Assembly (NCBI GenBank): GCA_002914845.1
Contig: JXTC01000067.1
Span: 671,798-735,797, forward strand
Length of the DNA stretch: 64,000 nt
Direction: 5' to 3'
Source: Trema orientale
Lineage: Eukaryota > Streptophyta > Magnoliopsida > Rosales > Cannabaceae
In this document: positions 11,355 to 22,085 of the stretch, one piece after another
Layout: each line of letters begins with the position of its first letter
Numbering within the stretch: the stretch's first letter is position 1
Notes under the pieces: generated by a model
The model's input: the letters and a program-made list of their open reading frames with translations, nothing else
Database searches by the model: none
What the model was told of the DNA's origin: nothing
Position numbers and translations under genes: made by a program

Positions 11355-11934
11355 AGAGCCACCTTGGGCCTAGGGGGCATGCCTCCCTCAATTTTTTGAA
11401 ATTTCAATTTCTATTAAATATTCAAGTATATCCCGCACTTGCCTCCTCCCCTAAATTTTGATAATTTAAAATTCTCTCACATATCTCATAAATCACTAAA
11501 TAATACCCCTTATTTTAGCAGATTGAGTTTTATGATTTTTAAACTTTACCTATATTATTTTTTTAAATACTTAATTTTTCCTATATTTTTATGAATTAAT
11601 ATTCTTTGAACCTTACTTTAAAAAACCTTTTTAATCATATATTGGTCCATGTTAACTATGTGCGTGTCAAATTTAATATTGTTAGATTACCATAAATTAT
11701 ATTACACGATTACAAGTCCATTTGAAGAAATTAAAGAAAATAGAAATACAAAGATCAAAACAAGGGAGAAAAAAAAAAAACAACCTAAATTTAGCATTAG
11801 ATTTCCGTCCTAAAAAAAATTTCTGACTGTATCACTGCTAGTTATATATAAAGTTTTACATCTGTGGGAAAACCTTTAATTTTATGTAACAAATAAATTT
11901 CATTTCTTAATAAGATTTAACTGCATCGCAATAT
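11355..11934. other. Intergenic stretch
   Basis: AT-rich DNA apart from a short GC-rich start (11355-11390). I see no gene, repeat unit or element end in it. Confidence 0.4.
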
Positions 11935-13810
11935 AGTAAATTTATAGTTTGATGCGATATTTTAGGATTAATCCCTATTCCTAACTGCATGGTTAGTCCA
12001 CATACAAGTTGATTAAATTTTTAGGCTTCTTCTAAAAGTTCAGACCCAAAGTTCAAAAAAATGAAAAATCCTGAATGAGTTGGATTTTTTGAAAATCTCA
12101 GATTTATTTAGAAAAATATTAATTTTTTAGAAATATACTACTTTTCATAAATATTTTGAAAAATAACACTTTTGATTCAAAATTGGTATCTTTCAAAAGT
12201 ACTTGAGATAACCAATCGATTTGCTTAAGGTAACCAAACAGATTACTTGAGGTAACTAGTCTGATCACTCCAAGTAGCTTGACCAATTACCTCAAGTATT
12301 TTATTACTTTGTAAAAAGTAGCATTCTTCTAAATATTTTCAGAAGGTGATATTTTTCTAAATAAATATAAGATTTTTAAAAAAAAAATTAGAATATGTGA
12401 CTTTTAATTATTTATTTTTTAAATATTCCATATAAAATCAGATTTACTCAAATTTTTGCGTTAATTTACGGCAAAACCGATACACTGGCGCCCTAGCAAT
12501 GAGATCCCATGTTCACATGGACTTTTGTATATACAGTTGAGCTTCATGATAAAACGAAGGGATTTTACATAAATCCAAGCGCATATCTGAAAAATTGAAA
12601 AATTTTAGAAATCCCAGATTTGTTTAGAAAAATACTGTTCTTTAATAATATTTAGAAAAATACTATTTTTTAAGAATTGATTTTTTTTAAAGATACTTAA
12701 GGTAACCAATTAAGTTACTTGGAGTAATCAAGAGTTGCTTGAGGTAATTAGTTCAATTATCTCAAGAAAACTGACTAATTATCTCAAGTACTTCATCAAT
12801 TACTCAAAGTGATATTTTTTAAAAGTGGTATTTTTCTAAACAGTTCCAGAATTTTTCCAGAAAGAATTTAAAAATCTAGGATTTTTCAATTTTTTTTAAA
12901 AAATTATCATTAAAAATTAAATTTTCTCTGAAAAGAACACAATGTTGAGTTTTGTCTCAAGTGATAAGCATTAGGATGAAGGGCTTTTAGCCAAATGGCT
13001 GAATTTTGGCATTTTTAGCACAATGGCCGTTTTCCAAACAACATTAAAAAAGGGCCGAAAAATGATTATTTTGAATATTTAGTATATCAAAATATATTGA
13101 TTTTTTTTTTGAAAACTGATTTATTTTTTAAAAATTGACTTTTTTTTTAAACTTGATTTACTTTATATATAAAAATTGGCTCAATAAGAACATTGCAAAT
13201 TTGTAGTTTGATACAATATTTTTGGATTTATCCCCCTATTCCTAGCTGCATGGTTTGTCCACATACAAGTTGATGAAATTTTTTGGGTTTCTTGCAAAAA
13301 TCCACCCTAAGTCCAAAAAATTAAAAAGTCCCGGACTTTGTTAGATTTTTTTTTTTTTTGAAAAATGTCTAATTTATTTAGAAATATATATTTTTAAAAG
13401 CTCACTTAGAAATATACCACTTTTCATAAGTATTATAAAAATACCATTTTTAATTCCTTATTATTAATTTTTAAAATTACTCGAGCTAAATAATGGAGTT
13501 ATTGAGGTAACTGGTCTAATTACTTTAAGTATCTTGACCGATAATCTCAAATATTTCGTTACTTCTTAAAAGTAGTACTTTTCTAAATATTTTCAAAAAA
13601 TAGTATGTTTCTAAATAAATCTAGAATTTTTCAAATTATCCATATAAGATCATATTTCCTCAAATGTTTTCGCTAATTCACCTAAAAACCGACACACTTA
13701 ACAGCCTAGCAATGACGCCCAATGTTCACATGGTATATTGCCTACATGATAACACGAACACCATGTTGAGGCAAAATTTTGCCTCACGTGCTAAGCATCA
13801 GGATGAACGT
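11935..13810. repeat. Diverged long direct repeat with CTTGAGGTAA-type motifs
   Basis: The block at about 11940-12540 recurs at 13200-13760, about 1.25 kb downstream. Both copies open with a TTTGATnCnATATTTT...CTGCATGGTT...CCACATACAAGTTGAT text, and both hold a GCAATGA...ATGTTCACATGG text (12495 and 13710). A third, partial copy of the middle lies at 12590-12860. Inside are many variants of CTTGAGGTAA and its complement (12190-12300, 12690-12800, 13490-13560). Both long copies are followed by a TTGAG...AAGCATnAGGATGAA segment (12945 and 13765). No protein is encoded. It may be two diverged copies of a non-autonomous element. Confidence 0.65.
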
Positions 13811-14458
13811 AGGAAAATTGACATAAATAGTGGCAGGGTTGAGTTTTAAAAATGAAGTTTTTAGGAATAGTTTAGTATTTTGTGACCCTAAGCAATGNAT
13901 TCACAATTTGTGATTATTGATTAGTCCTAAAGAAGTCCTAATTTTGTAATACCAAATTGTGTGATCCTTTGTCACGCAATTAGTGACACTACTAGATATG
14001 TCAATTTGAAAAAGACTAATAAAAAAGTCATTTTGTGCCAAATTAGTGCTACCCATGTCAATTTCCCATGAACGTACGTATGGTGAAAGGATGCCCAATT
14101 ACTTGCTTTATATGTACTTTTTTTTTTTTTTTTCTATTTTGAAAGGAAACAATTTCGTCAAGACTCAAATAAATGTTACAATAGTAAATCGAGTTACATA
14201 TAACATCATTTTGGGATGTGACAAAGTTTTAATAATTACTTACTAACTAAATATTAAATCACAAATAATGTGATAATTATACAACTTGAGGTTAAATGAG
14301 AAAATGTGACATACTAAAATTACATTGGACAAAAGAGGACCTTGACATTCCAAGACAAGTGTCAATTTGTCATTGGAAAATTGTCCAATTAGAAGCAAGA
14401 GAACAAGTACCACGAGTAAACCAATCAATCCTTGCAACCATAGGAGCCACCTCAAGCT
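13811..14458. other. Intergenic stretch with one ambiguous base
   Basis: No gene or element recognised. Position 13898 is an N in the assembly. It lies just before the short palindrome TCACAATTTGTGA. Confidence 0.45.
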
Positions 14459-15175
14459 TTTGGGACTCCCTAGGGATGTCAATTTTACCGAATGGGGTGG
14501 TGCACCGTGGTGCACCGACTTGAATGGGGCGGGCTTTCACCGTTATAAATGGTGCGGGGCATAGGGTCGGGATTCCCCGTTTAATATTTAGCGAGGCGGG
14601 GCGGGCTTGGGATTGAGTATCCCGCACCGACCCCGCCCCGATTATGTATAAGTTAATTTCTATTTTTTTTATATAATAGTAATTCAAGTAGATATTTTTT
14701 AAAAAGAAAAAAGATCTAATAATATATAGTCATATACTAATATTTTTTGAGTTATTTGGGATTGTGTTAGCTTTATGAATGAATGATATACTATATGATT
14801 TTAGTATTAAATATTTTATATTTGACAATTCTAACATATTAAAGTTTTATTTGAATGTGTTTTTTAGTTATTTAGGTCTAAAATTAGAATTTTCAATGAA
14901 GTTAACTTTAATTTTCATTGTTTTTCGATGTAATTAGACTTTTAAAAGATTTGAACTAACATAGAATTATTTTATTTATACAAGATGACGATTCCAAATG
15001 GGGATCCCGATATACCAATGGGGAAACCGATCCCCGATGGGAATTCTCCGAAATTGCCCCGCACCAAATAAAATGGTGAATGATGCGGGGATAGTATAGT
15101 AAAATAATAATGGGGACGGGGATGGTAAACACAAAATCGGTCCCGCCCCGCCCCGTTGACATTCCTATTTGGGAC
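14459..15175. mobile_element. hAT-like MITE with GC-rich ends and 8-bp target duplication
   Basis: Terminal inverted repeats TAGGGATGTCAA (14471-14482) and, in reverse, TAGGAATGTCAA (ending 15167) bound about 700 bases. The direct repeat TTTGGGAC occurs at 14459-14466 and 15168-15175, the 8-bp size of hAT insertions. Four extra bases (TCCC) lie between the left repeat and the left terminus. Both subterminal regions are packed with GGGGCGGG or CCCCGCCCC motifs, like the transposase-binding subterminal repeats of hAT elements. The centre is AT-rich and non-coding. Confidence 0.8.
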
Positions 15176-15304
15176 AAGGGTCAAGCTTCAAGAAGACTCT
15201 TCACATGACAAGTCAACCATGAGCTACCCAAAAACTTGCCACGAAGCTATGTCTAGAGACGGTTAATAATATATAAGGCCGATATGCCTATATCTATATC
15301 TATA
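15176..15304. other. Spacer with (TATATC)n run
   Basis: Short spacer ending in about three TATATC units (from 15289) that run directly into the Helitron 5' terminus, so the exact Helitron start could slide by one unit. Confidence 0.5.
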
Positions 15305-16338
15305 TCTATACTTATATAATAAGCGTGGATGAAATCTTTAGATTTCTTAGTTACTTCAACTTCATTTTGATCTCCACCGTTCATTATTTTTTTTATCCAA
15401 AAGTCTATAATTGTCCACAACTTCACAAGCTCTTCTTGCTACGTTTTATTTTCGCCATGGTGCCTACGCGTTTTCTTTTCACAACCGGTGCCCACACAGG
15501 TTAACAATGAACGAAAGCTTTCCCTTCTTTAAGTGTGAAATGGGGTCTTTGAGAAGAGGTTTTGATTACAATCGATCGTCTTCTCTAATTGACGACCGCT
15601 GCAGCCTGCAAATCATCTCACCAGCTGAAACGAGGCCTCAATCAGGTGGGTAATTAATGTGTTATGTGTAATCCTTTGTTTCAAATAACTTGGCTTCGCA
15701 TTTCGATTTTGCAAAATTGAATTATAATGGTAAATTTTTCATTTACGCATTTCAACATACGGGCATCATTCTGGTTATTTATGAATACGGTGGGGATTTT
15801 ACCGTTGTTGTTGGAACAGTTGTAGATATTTACTATTGCTGCATATCGATCTCTCTCGAATGAATAGCACAAGAGAGACCCTTTATAATAGGTTTGTTAT
15901 TTTGTTTATATACTTTTCCTCTTATGATTTTGGTTTGTCAAACTTCAATTTTGGTGATAATGCTATTATCGAATTTATCTTTTCTTTTTGTGTTTTTTTT
16001 TTTTTTTTTTCTAAATGGGGTTAGGGAAATGAATAGATTGATATATACAGGGAGCAAACAGTGGGGGGTTTCTGGACTTGGATTTGGTTTTGGGCAAAAT
16101 GGGTTGAGGAGCATATTGACTCCGTGGATGAAAATGGAATTAAAGCTCTCTCCCATGTCTGTGACGTGGTAAAATTGAAGATACTTATATATTGATGCTA
16201 AATTAGACTTCATAATCTTGGGTTTATTTTTTGCTATTAATTTCTATTTATGGTCGATGTTTGATGACTTAATTAAATACAAGTTTAAATTGGCAATAAT
16301 AAAAGAGGAAAATGCAAGATGAGAATTAATTGCAGGTC

Positions 16339-19338
16339 CATTATGTAATACCTCCTAGTTTTACCATATTGTCCTATATAGCCAAATTATGAAGTATTAT
16401 TCTTTCTTAAACATTATTTTTAATTTTATAAAAAAGTGGACAAATTTGAACTTTCCAAAATTTTTAGACAAAGCAACTGCGAGACATTACTTGCTAAAAA
16501 TGACTTTATAAAATGTACAAACAAAACGGATTTTCACTAATCTATTTTGCCATCAGCAGTTGTATTTATATTGCACCAAAATTTCTCAACACAAAAAATG
16601 TCGCCCACAGGTCAAGTTCGTCCACATCTGTATGATCATGGCGACAAAAGGCAAGCCAGGTAACCAGCTAGTCAACACTAAAATGTGTCTCCTCATCTGC
16701 ATCACAAGACTAAAATGAGCTAAAGCTTAGTAAGTAAAAACTATGCATGCTTATGTATACTTTAAAATCTCATAAAGTTTCCATTGTATCCTTTTCTTTC
16801 TTAAACATTTGAGTCCATGTATTTTCCTTAAAAATTATTCATAGTTGGGCCCTTTAGCACATTACTTGTCCCGTAAGTCGATAGTCCGTGATAACATTGG
16901 GCGGAAACTCTGGCCAAGAATAAAAATAAGGTACGACCGTCATGTGAGGTTTTTGAAAACTCCTTCTCTCATCAAAGGGGCATCCCACACCGTGCCAATT
17001 TTGTCTCGCTTCAATGAGACACATCATAAGATCCGCAAGTCCCGCTTCAATAGGAGAGTCTGGATCAACAGATTTACCTACCCAGCTCCGATTCACTAGC
17101 AATTGCAAATAAAATTTATCTTATAAAATTGGTACAATGGTACTCATTTTTAAGTACTCTGTAATGAAATTCTCAATTTGCGTACAAGACGTGCCATGCA
17201 CATGCCATTTCGTAACTTTCAAGAATAAGTAAATTTCACATAATGACATTTTCTATATAATTTTTGTGACGCAGTTGTAAGTCCTTATTTACCTCGTGTC
17301 CTGAATAGAAATTGAAGGAGAAAGGGTCAATATTCTCTAGAGATTGATGTGCTAATCACCTGTCATAAATTACTGTTATTCTAGATACACATTTTGTCAA
17401 AAGAATGCATCAAGATACTTGAACAAGACCGAAATGAGAACTTTCACCAATTTAAGAAACTTAATCTTAAAATGACTCAGGAGTGTATAAATCACTTAAG
17501 GTACTTAGCAGCCAATAAGTAGTATTGAAAAATTGTTCAAAAGTAGTAAAATATGAATGCTAGTTCATTAGCACAAAAATGATCCAAAATGACACATAAT
17601 TTTGTAAAACTAGTCCATTTCCCTCTAAATGGTGCCATTTTATTTTAAAAACATTTGGACAGTACCTCCTCTATTTTTAAGATATTTTCACATGATTAAA
17701 ATCATAGCTTTAAACCTGTAATAATATTTTACAAGCCAATTCTCACATATACACATCAAAAGAAACATCTAGGATAACATAGAAGCACATTTCAAATCTT
17801 TTTCGGTTTAGATAAGTTTAAAATAATTTGTGCACTTATCTATGGCTACAAACAGCAACTAAATTAAGAGAATAAATAATAGAATCTATGACATATCCAT
17901 TGCAAGTTGAGGAAATCAGATTACAAGTATAGAAAGCTTAATACACCAATGGAAACACTTGAATCCACAATTAGCAAATTTGGGGCTCTAGGTGTAACTT
18001 GAATTCCCTACTTAAATTCTATATTCCAGCAATATATAAGAGTTCCTAGGACCATTATTCATCAAATAATAGCTTTGGTTTAAGTGCTGAAACAAAAAAA
18101 AAATAGCTACACATTCAAAATCCTACATAGAGCTCACCTTGACTAGTTTGAGCTTTTACTAAAGCTCTTACCTTCTACCTCTATCAAATTAATTTCCAAG
18201 GCTTTCAAACTAATTTTAGGACTCAAGAGGACCTAGAGAAACCATTATTTAAGTGAGAGCAAGTGGAGAATTGAAATTAAAGAAAAAGACCTAGGAAAAA
18301 GAACTAGTAGAATTACCTTGACTAGTTTTGATCTCTCTTGCTTTCTAGAGCTCCAATTTAAGTTCTACCACTTAGAAACTCTTGGAAATAGTTAAGAGAA
18401 GTTGAGAGAAGTCTAAAAAGGAACTAGAGAGGTTCAGGTCGTGGCTCGAGAGAAAGAAAAAGAAAAAGACCAGATTTGGTCAAAAATTAACACTTAATGA
18501 CTAAGAAAAGACATAACTTAATTTTTAATGGGTATTTTGGGTATTTTGCACATTAATTTCTATGTGTCCAGCTCTAAAATATCCTTAGCATAGTTACCAC
18601 GTTGTTGGTCACCCCTATACACCCAAGTGTAACCAAAGTTGGTGAATCCTAGCTTAAAAAGTGAATCTAGTCATACTTTGACTTATGAACCCATATGGCC
18701 AACCTTATTGTAATCTGGTGAAACCTAGCCCCATAACCAATCATTAAACATAAAAATAAGTCAATTAGACTCCAATTAATAATACAAACATAGTAGTAGC
18801 ACTTAATAATTAGAATGCACAAAAATGACGTTACGCGATTAAGCTGAATCTAAGCTAGCTTAATGCAATAAAATATAAATCAGTGTCGTGAATACCACCT
18901 CGTGCTTACCTGGAGTCGACAAATAAAATGCTATAAATGAGTCCTAGACATTGAATTAAAGCTATTTGACGTGTTAAACACACAGTGGATTCGGCTTCGA
19001 AATGCTTGAAAATTACATTTTACCGAAAAATTACTATTTGACCAAATTATCAACAAGTATGATCTTAATGCATATGCACATAGTATTGCTTTCATAAATA
19101 TATTCTTTGTTCATTTAGCACACCGAGCTCTCTCTTCTGAGGGTATTGAACCTTTACACTGTATCAGGACACTTCGACAAGCATTAGTGTAATAACATGT
19201 ATGTAAATGCACATAACATAATGAATGAGCATGTTACTATGAAAGTGGTATTAATGAATTCTGGATACCTAATATACAATTAGAACATGTTTATTATTGG
19301 CTTAGTATACATGTGAGAATCTTGGGCATCACTCATTA
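16339..19338 (-). mobile_element. Solo LTR A (family-I chromovirus) with CATTA duplication
   Basis: A 2,990-bp LTR (16344-19333) lies between perfect 5-bp repeats CATTA (16339-16343 and 19334-19338). Its plus-strand edges TGTAATACCTCC and GGGCATCACT match the LTR edges of element B (22086, 25098), the last base being mutated from A. No internal region is present, so it arose by recombination between the two LTRs of a full element. It sits within the Helitron and is therefore younger than it. It is the most diverged family-I LTR here. The frame at 16845-17099 is not a recognisable gene. Confidence 0.9.
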
Positions 19339-20008
19339 TGAATGTGTATCCTTTGGAGCTCTCATCTCTCCTCTCAGTTGTAATGAATCGATTCTCAAAA
19401 TCATATTAGCCAATCTGTTTTCAATTCAGTCTTGGAGAACCATTATGAGTATTTCACTCTATTGAATACAACCGTGGCCGATAATCATTTTCTTGAAAGT
19501 GAAGACACAAAGTACAACTAAGCTAACTTATAAATTCATTTGGAGACATGTATGACAAGTTCCAGCCTAAGAAGGGAGCTAGATGTGCAAACCTGATTAG
19601 ACTATGAGGTCAATTGACATAATGTAAAGCGTTTTAAAGCTGAAAAGTTTCAGAGGCACTCACTCGTTCATGCTTTAATTTGTCATCACTAATCACTAAG
19701 TAGGCTTCTTAAATATTCCTTCTATTTGTATGTAGCTAATTAAAATTATAGCCCTGTCTTAGCCACTAAAGCAGTAGTTTAAGGAAACAGAAGTGGAAAA
19801 AAATACTCACTGGAAAATTTACAAATAATGAAATTAGATTGTTCTTCTTTTCATTTTATTAAGTATATTGTTGCCGATCGCATTCTAGTTGTGATCTTTT
19901 CTATATTTCGTCTAAACTTATCTTCTTATTAGTAAAAACTAGAGCACTAGAATTTACGTCTAAGATAATTCTAGATTATTATTATTATTTTGTTTCCTTT
20001 GGCATGTA

Positions 20009-20104
20009 GATGAGACAGAAGTCATTAGTTTCCTTATTTCAGCCGAAGTAATTCCGCTCTATCTGCGTACCACGAAAATAGGTAGTGAACTAAAAAAAAC
20101 AGTT
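20009..20104 (+). pseudogene. Captured exon of a CNOT9/CAF40 (Rcd1-like) gene
   Basis: In the Helitron's right half, 32 codons match the conserved Armadillo-type core of CNOT9 (CAF40, Rcd1), a CCR4-NOT subunit that helps recruit the deadenylase complex to mRNAs. The recognisable words are T-E-V-I-S-F-L, then I-P-L-x-L-R-T, then G-S-E-L-x-K-T-V. A T-rich tract ending in GTAG (19990-20008) precedes it like a 3' splice site, so an intron end was captured too. The next part of the protein is only faintly visible near 20158-20200 (D-D-L-G-L-x-L-I-C). The remaining exons are not found. The fragment cannot make a working protein. I infer capture by the Helitron because the exon lies between its ends. 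Confidence 0.8.
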
Positions 20105-21191
20105 GATTCTCCTGTTTCTAAAAGAATGAGTATATTATTATCTTACATCTGGTTTTATCATGATGATCTTGGCTTACATCTTATTTGTGTGTCACTTGTG
20201 TTTCTTTATGCACAAACGTGTATTACAAATATTTTTATAGTTATCTGTGATTTTTTTTTTTTGACTTCAAAACTTTTCAACAGGATTAAGTTATATATAG
20301 TTTACTTACAGTCTTATAGTTTTATGCTTCTAGCCTCTACATGCACAAAAATGTGGTAGTATATGTATTTTTGGTTTTGGCCATAGTAACAACATGGTCG
20401 CTATTCAAACTAATGAAAATTTGGACGACTACAAATGCTAGCTTAAAAACTCAATCTACTTTGCAATCACTTATATTTGTATTATTTAATTGAAGGAATT
20501 AAATACCAACTCCAAATCCCTTTTTTTCATTTCAATTTATACATGTTCTTACTGATATTTTCTTACATTCACTGGTGCAAGGACTCTAAAATTCCGATTT
20601 TGTTGCAAAAATATTGTGAGTTTTGATCAGTTTTTTAAATGTTTCCTTGCCTATTTTTTGTAGGCAAGTTAGACTCTTCTGTGTTATTTAGTATTATGGA
20701 CCTCATGCATATTTTGATCATGTTTTATATTTTGTTATATTTTGGCTTTTTGTTGGATCGTTTTGGTTTGTGACAGAATATGAGCAGGTTGTGGATGGTT
20801 CGCAAGAGTAGTCAGCTAAGATCCAATTCATAATTTGGCTTATGAGCATATAAAACCTTTATAAATATCAAATGGCTCTATTATTTCTTCTTAATGGATG
20901 TTTACGTGTTAAATTTGAGTCATCAGTTGTAATGAGTGTGCGTGTTTAACTCTTGACTTATGCCCTCAACACAATCATTAATTCTTATTCTACAAAAACA
21001 ATTAAATTTTCTTATGATATAAAAAAATTCTCATGATTACCTTACAAATATGAAATCCCTACTTTATTTAACACAAACTATCTAATCTGTAAAAAAAGGA
21101 TATGTTGGCAGTTGGTATTGCAATTTCTTTTATAAAGTGTTAGATATAGAAGAAACACTGATAACGTGCCTACGGCACGTGCTCAAACTAG

Positions 21192-21261
21192 TATATATAT
21201 ATTGGCTTAAACATTAGTAAAAGAACAACATTTCATTACTTTCGGAATAGCAGTCTCCTAC
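21192..21261. other. Short spacer between Helitron and element C
   Basis: About 70 bases of AT-rich DNA, ending in CCTAC (21257-21261), the left target duplication of element C (right copy CTTAC, 44680-44684). Confidence 0.6.
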
Positions 21262-22085
21262 TCTATTATCAAGCTTGTTATTTAGCTTAAAAGTTTACTA
21301 AATATATTTAAATTATTTAATCACATAAATTAAGTAGTTTTGCACTAAATATTTTTGTGGATATGGTTGCAGTGGAATACATACATAAAAGCCAAGTTGG
21401 ACCACATATACCTAATAAGAGATAAAAATAAATATGGATTCTAAATTCATGCATATGATTACTATTTAATGTGTTGAGTGTTTGATTAATTAATTTTAAT
21501 ATGAGCGCTTAATAGGTTAATTTAATAACTATTATTGATTTTCATTTAGAAATAAATGATAATAGAATAGTTAATATATGTTTATATACATATATATATG
21601 GTTTCTAATCTAATAGGTATTTTTTTTACCTATCTATGGGTATTTTTTTTAGCTATTGGATCATAATCTAATGACTATCATAATCTGGATTGTTGGAAAA
21701 AAAAAATAACAAAAATAAATACACATTATTTATTATTTTTTCTCTCCAATTTTTACCATAAAAAGACGTGCGTTATGAATTTTAATTGGGCAAAACACTA
21801 TCTACAAATAGGTCAAAAATAAAAGATATCTACTGCAGTGGTGCCTTATATATATATATATATATATATCTATGTGTTTAAGTTTGATTAGATATTTGAT
21901 ATAGCATATATGACTACCATTATTAATATGATATGGGCTTAATTAATTATGTTTACTATTGGGCTCTAAATTCTTTAGTTCAATAATTTTTTATCTTGGT
22001 CCATAGGAGAATCTAAATTGAAGTAGTCAATATTTCTTGTTTGTGTTTATTATTAGGCTTTGAATCTTTTAGCCCAATAATCATT
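21262..22085 (+). repeat. 5' LTR of element C, first part
   Basis: It starts TCTATTATCAAGC (expected TGTAATATCAAGC, as at 40171) and matches 40171-40545 closely apart from one insertion (about 21590-21866). It is cut at 22085 by element B. The remainder resumes after B's right target duplication. Confidence 0.85.
21590..21866. mobile_element. Small MITE-like insertion in the 5' LTR of element C
   Basis: About 270 bases are present here but missing at the same point of the 3' LTR (near 40490), which serves as the empty site. The ends carry a weak inverted repeat around AATAGGTATTTTTTTTACCTAT and its reverse near 21800-21835. (TA)n lies on both sides. The inner text ATTGGATCATAATCTAATGA recalls the MULE-like MITE at 7200-7235. 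Superfamily uncertain. Confidence 0.55.

Larger units (their letters stand above)
15305..21191 (+). mobile_element. Non-autonomous Helitron
   Basis: The 5' end TCTATACTTATATAATAAG (15305) is the classical plant Helitron start, with TC preceded by A. The 3' end has a perfect 7-bp hairpin ACGTGCC-TAC-GGCACGT (21164-21180), then eleven bases ending in CTAG (21188-21191) followed by T. Insertion between A and T without a target duplication fits the family. Rolling-circle replicase/helicase domains are absent. About 2.9 kb remains once the later solo LTR (16344-19333) is discounted. It carries a host exon at 20009-20104. A tryptophan-rich 52-codon open stretch at 16037-16192 is unidentified. Confidence 0.85.

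Noticed and set aside
14243..14687. Several overlapping frames on both strands around the GC-rich block
   Set aside because: They are produced by the GC-rich subterminal repeats of the hAT-like MITE.
16845..17108. Two overlapping 84-codon frames on opposite strands
   Set aside because: They lie inside solo LTR A and do not stay open in the LTRs of B or E. They are chance frames.
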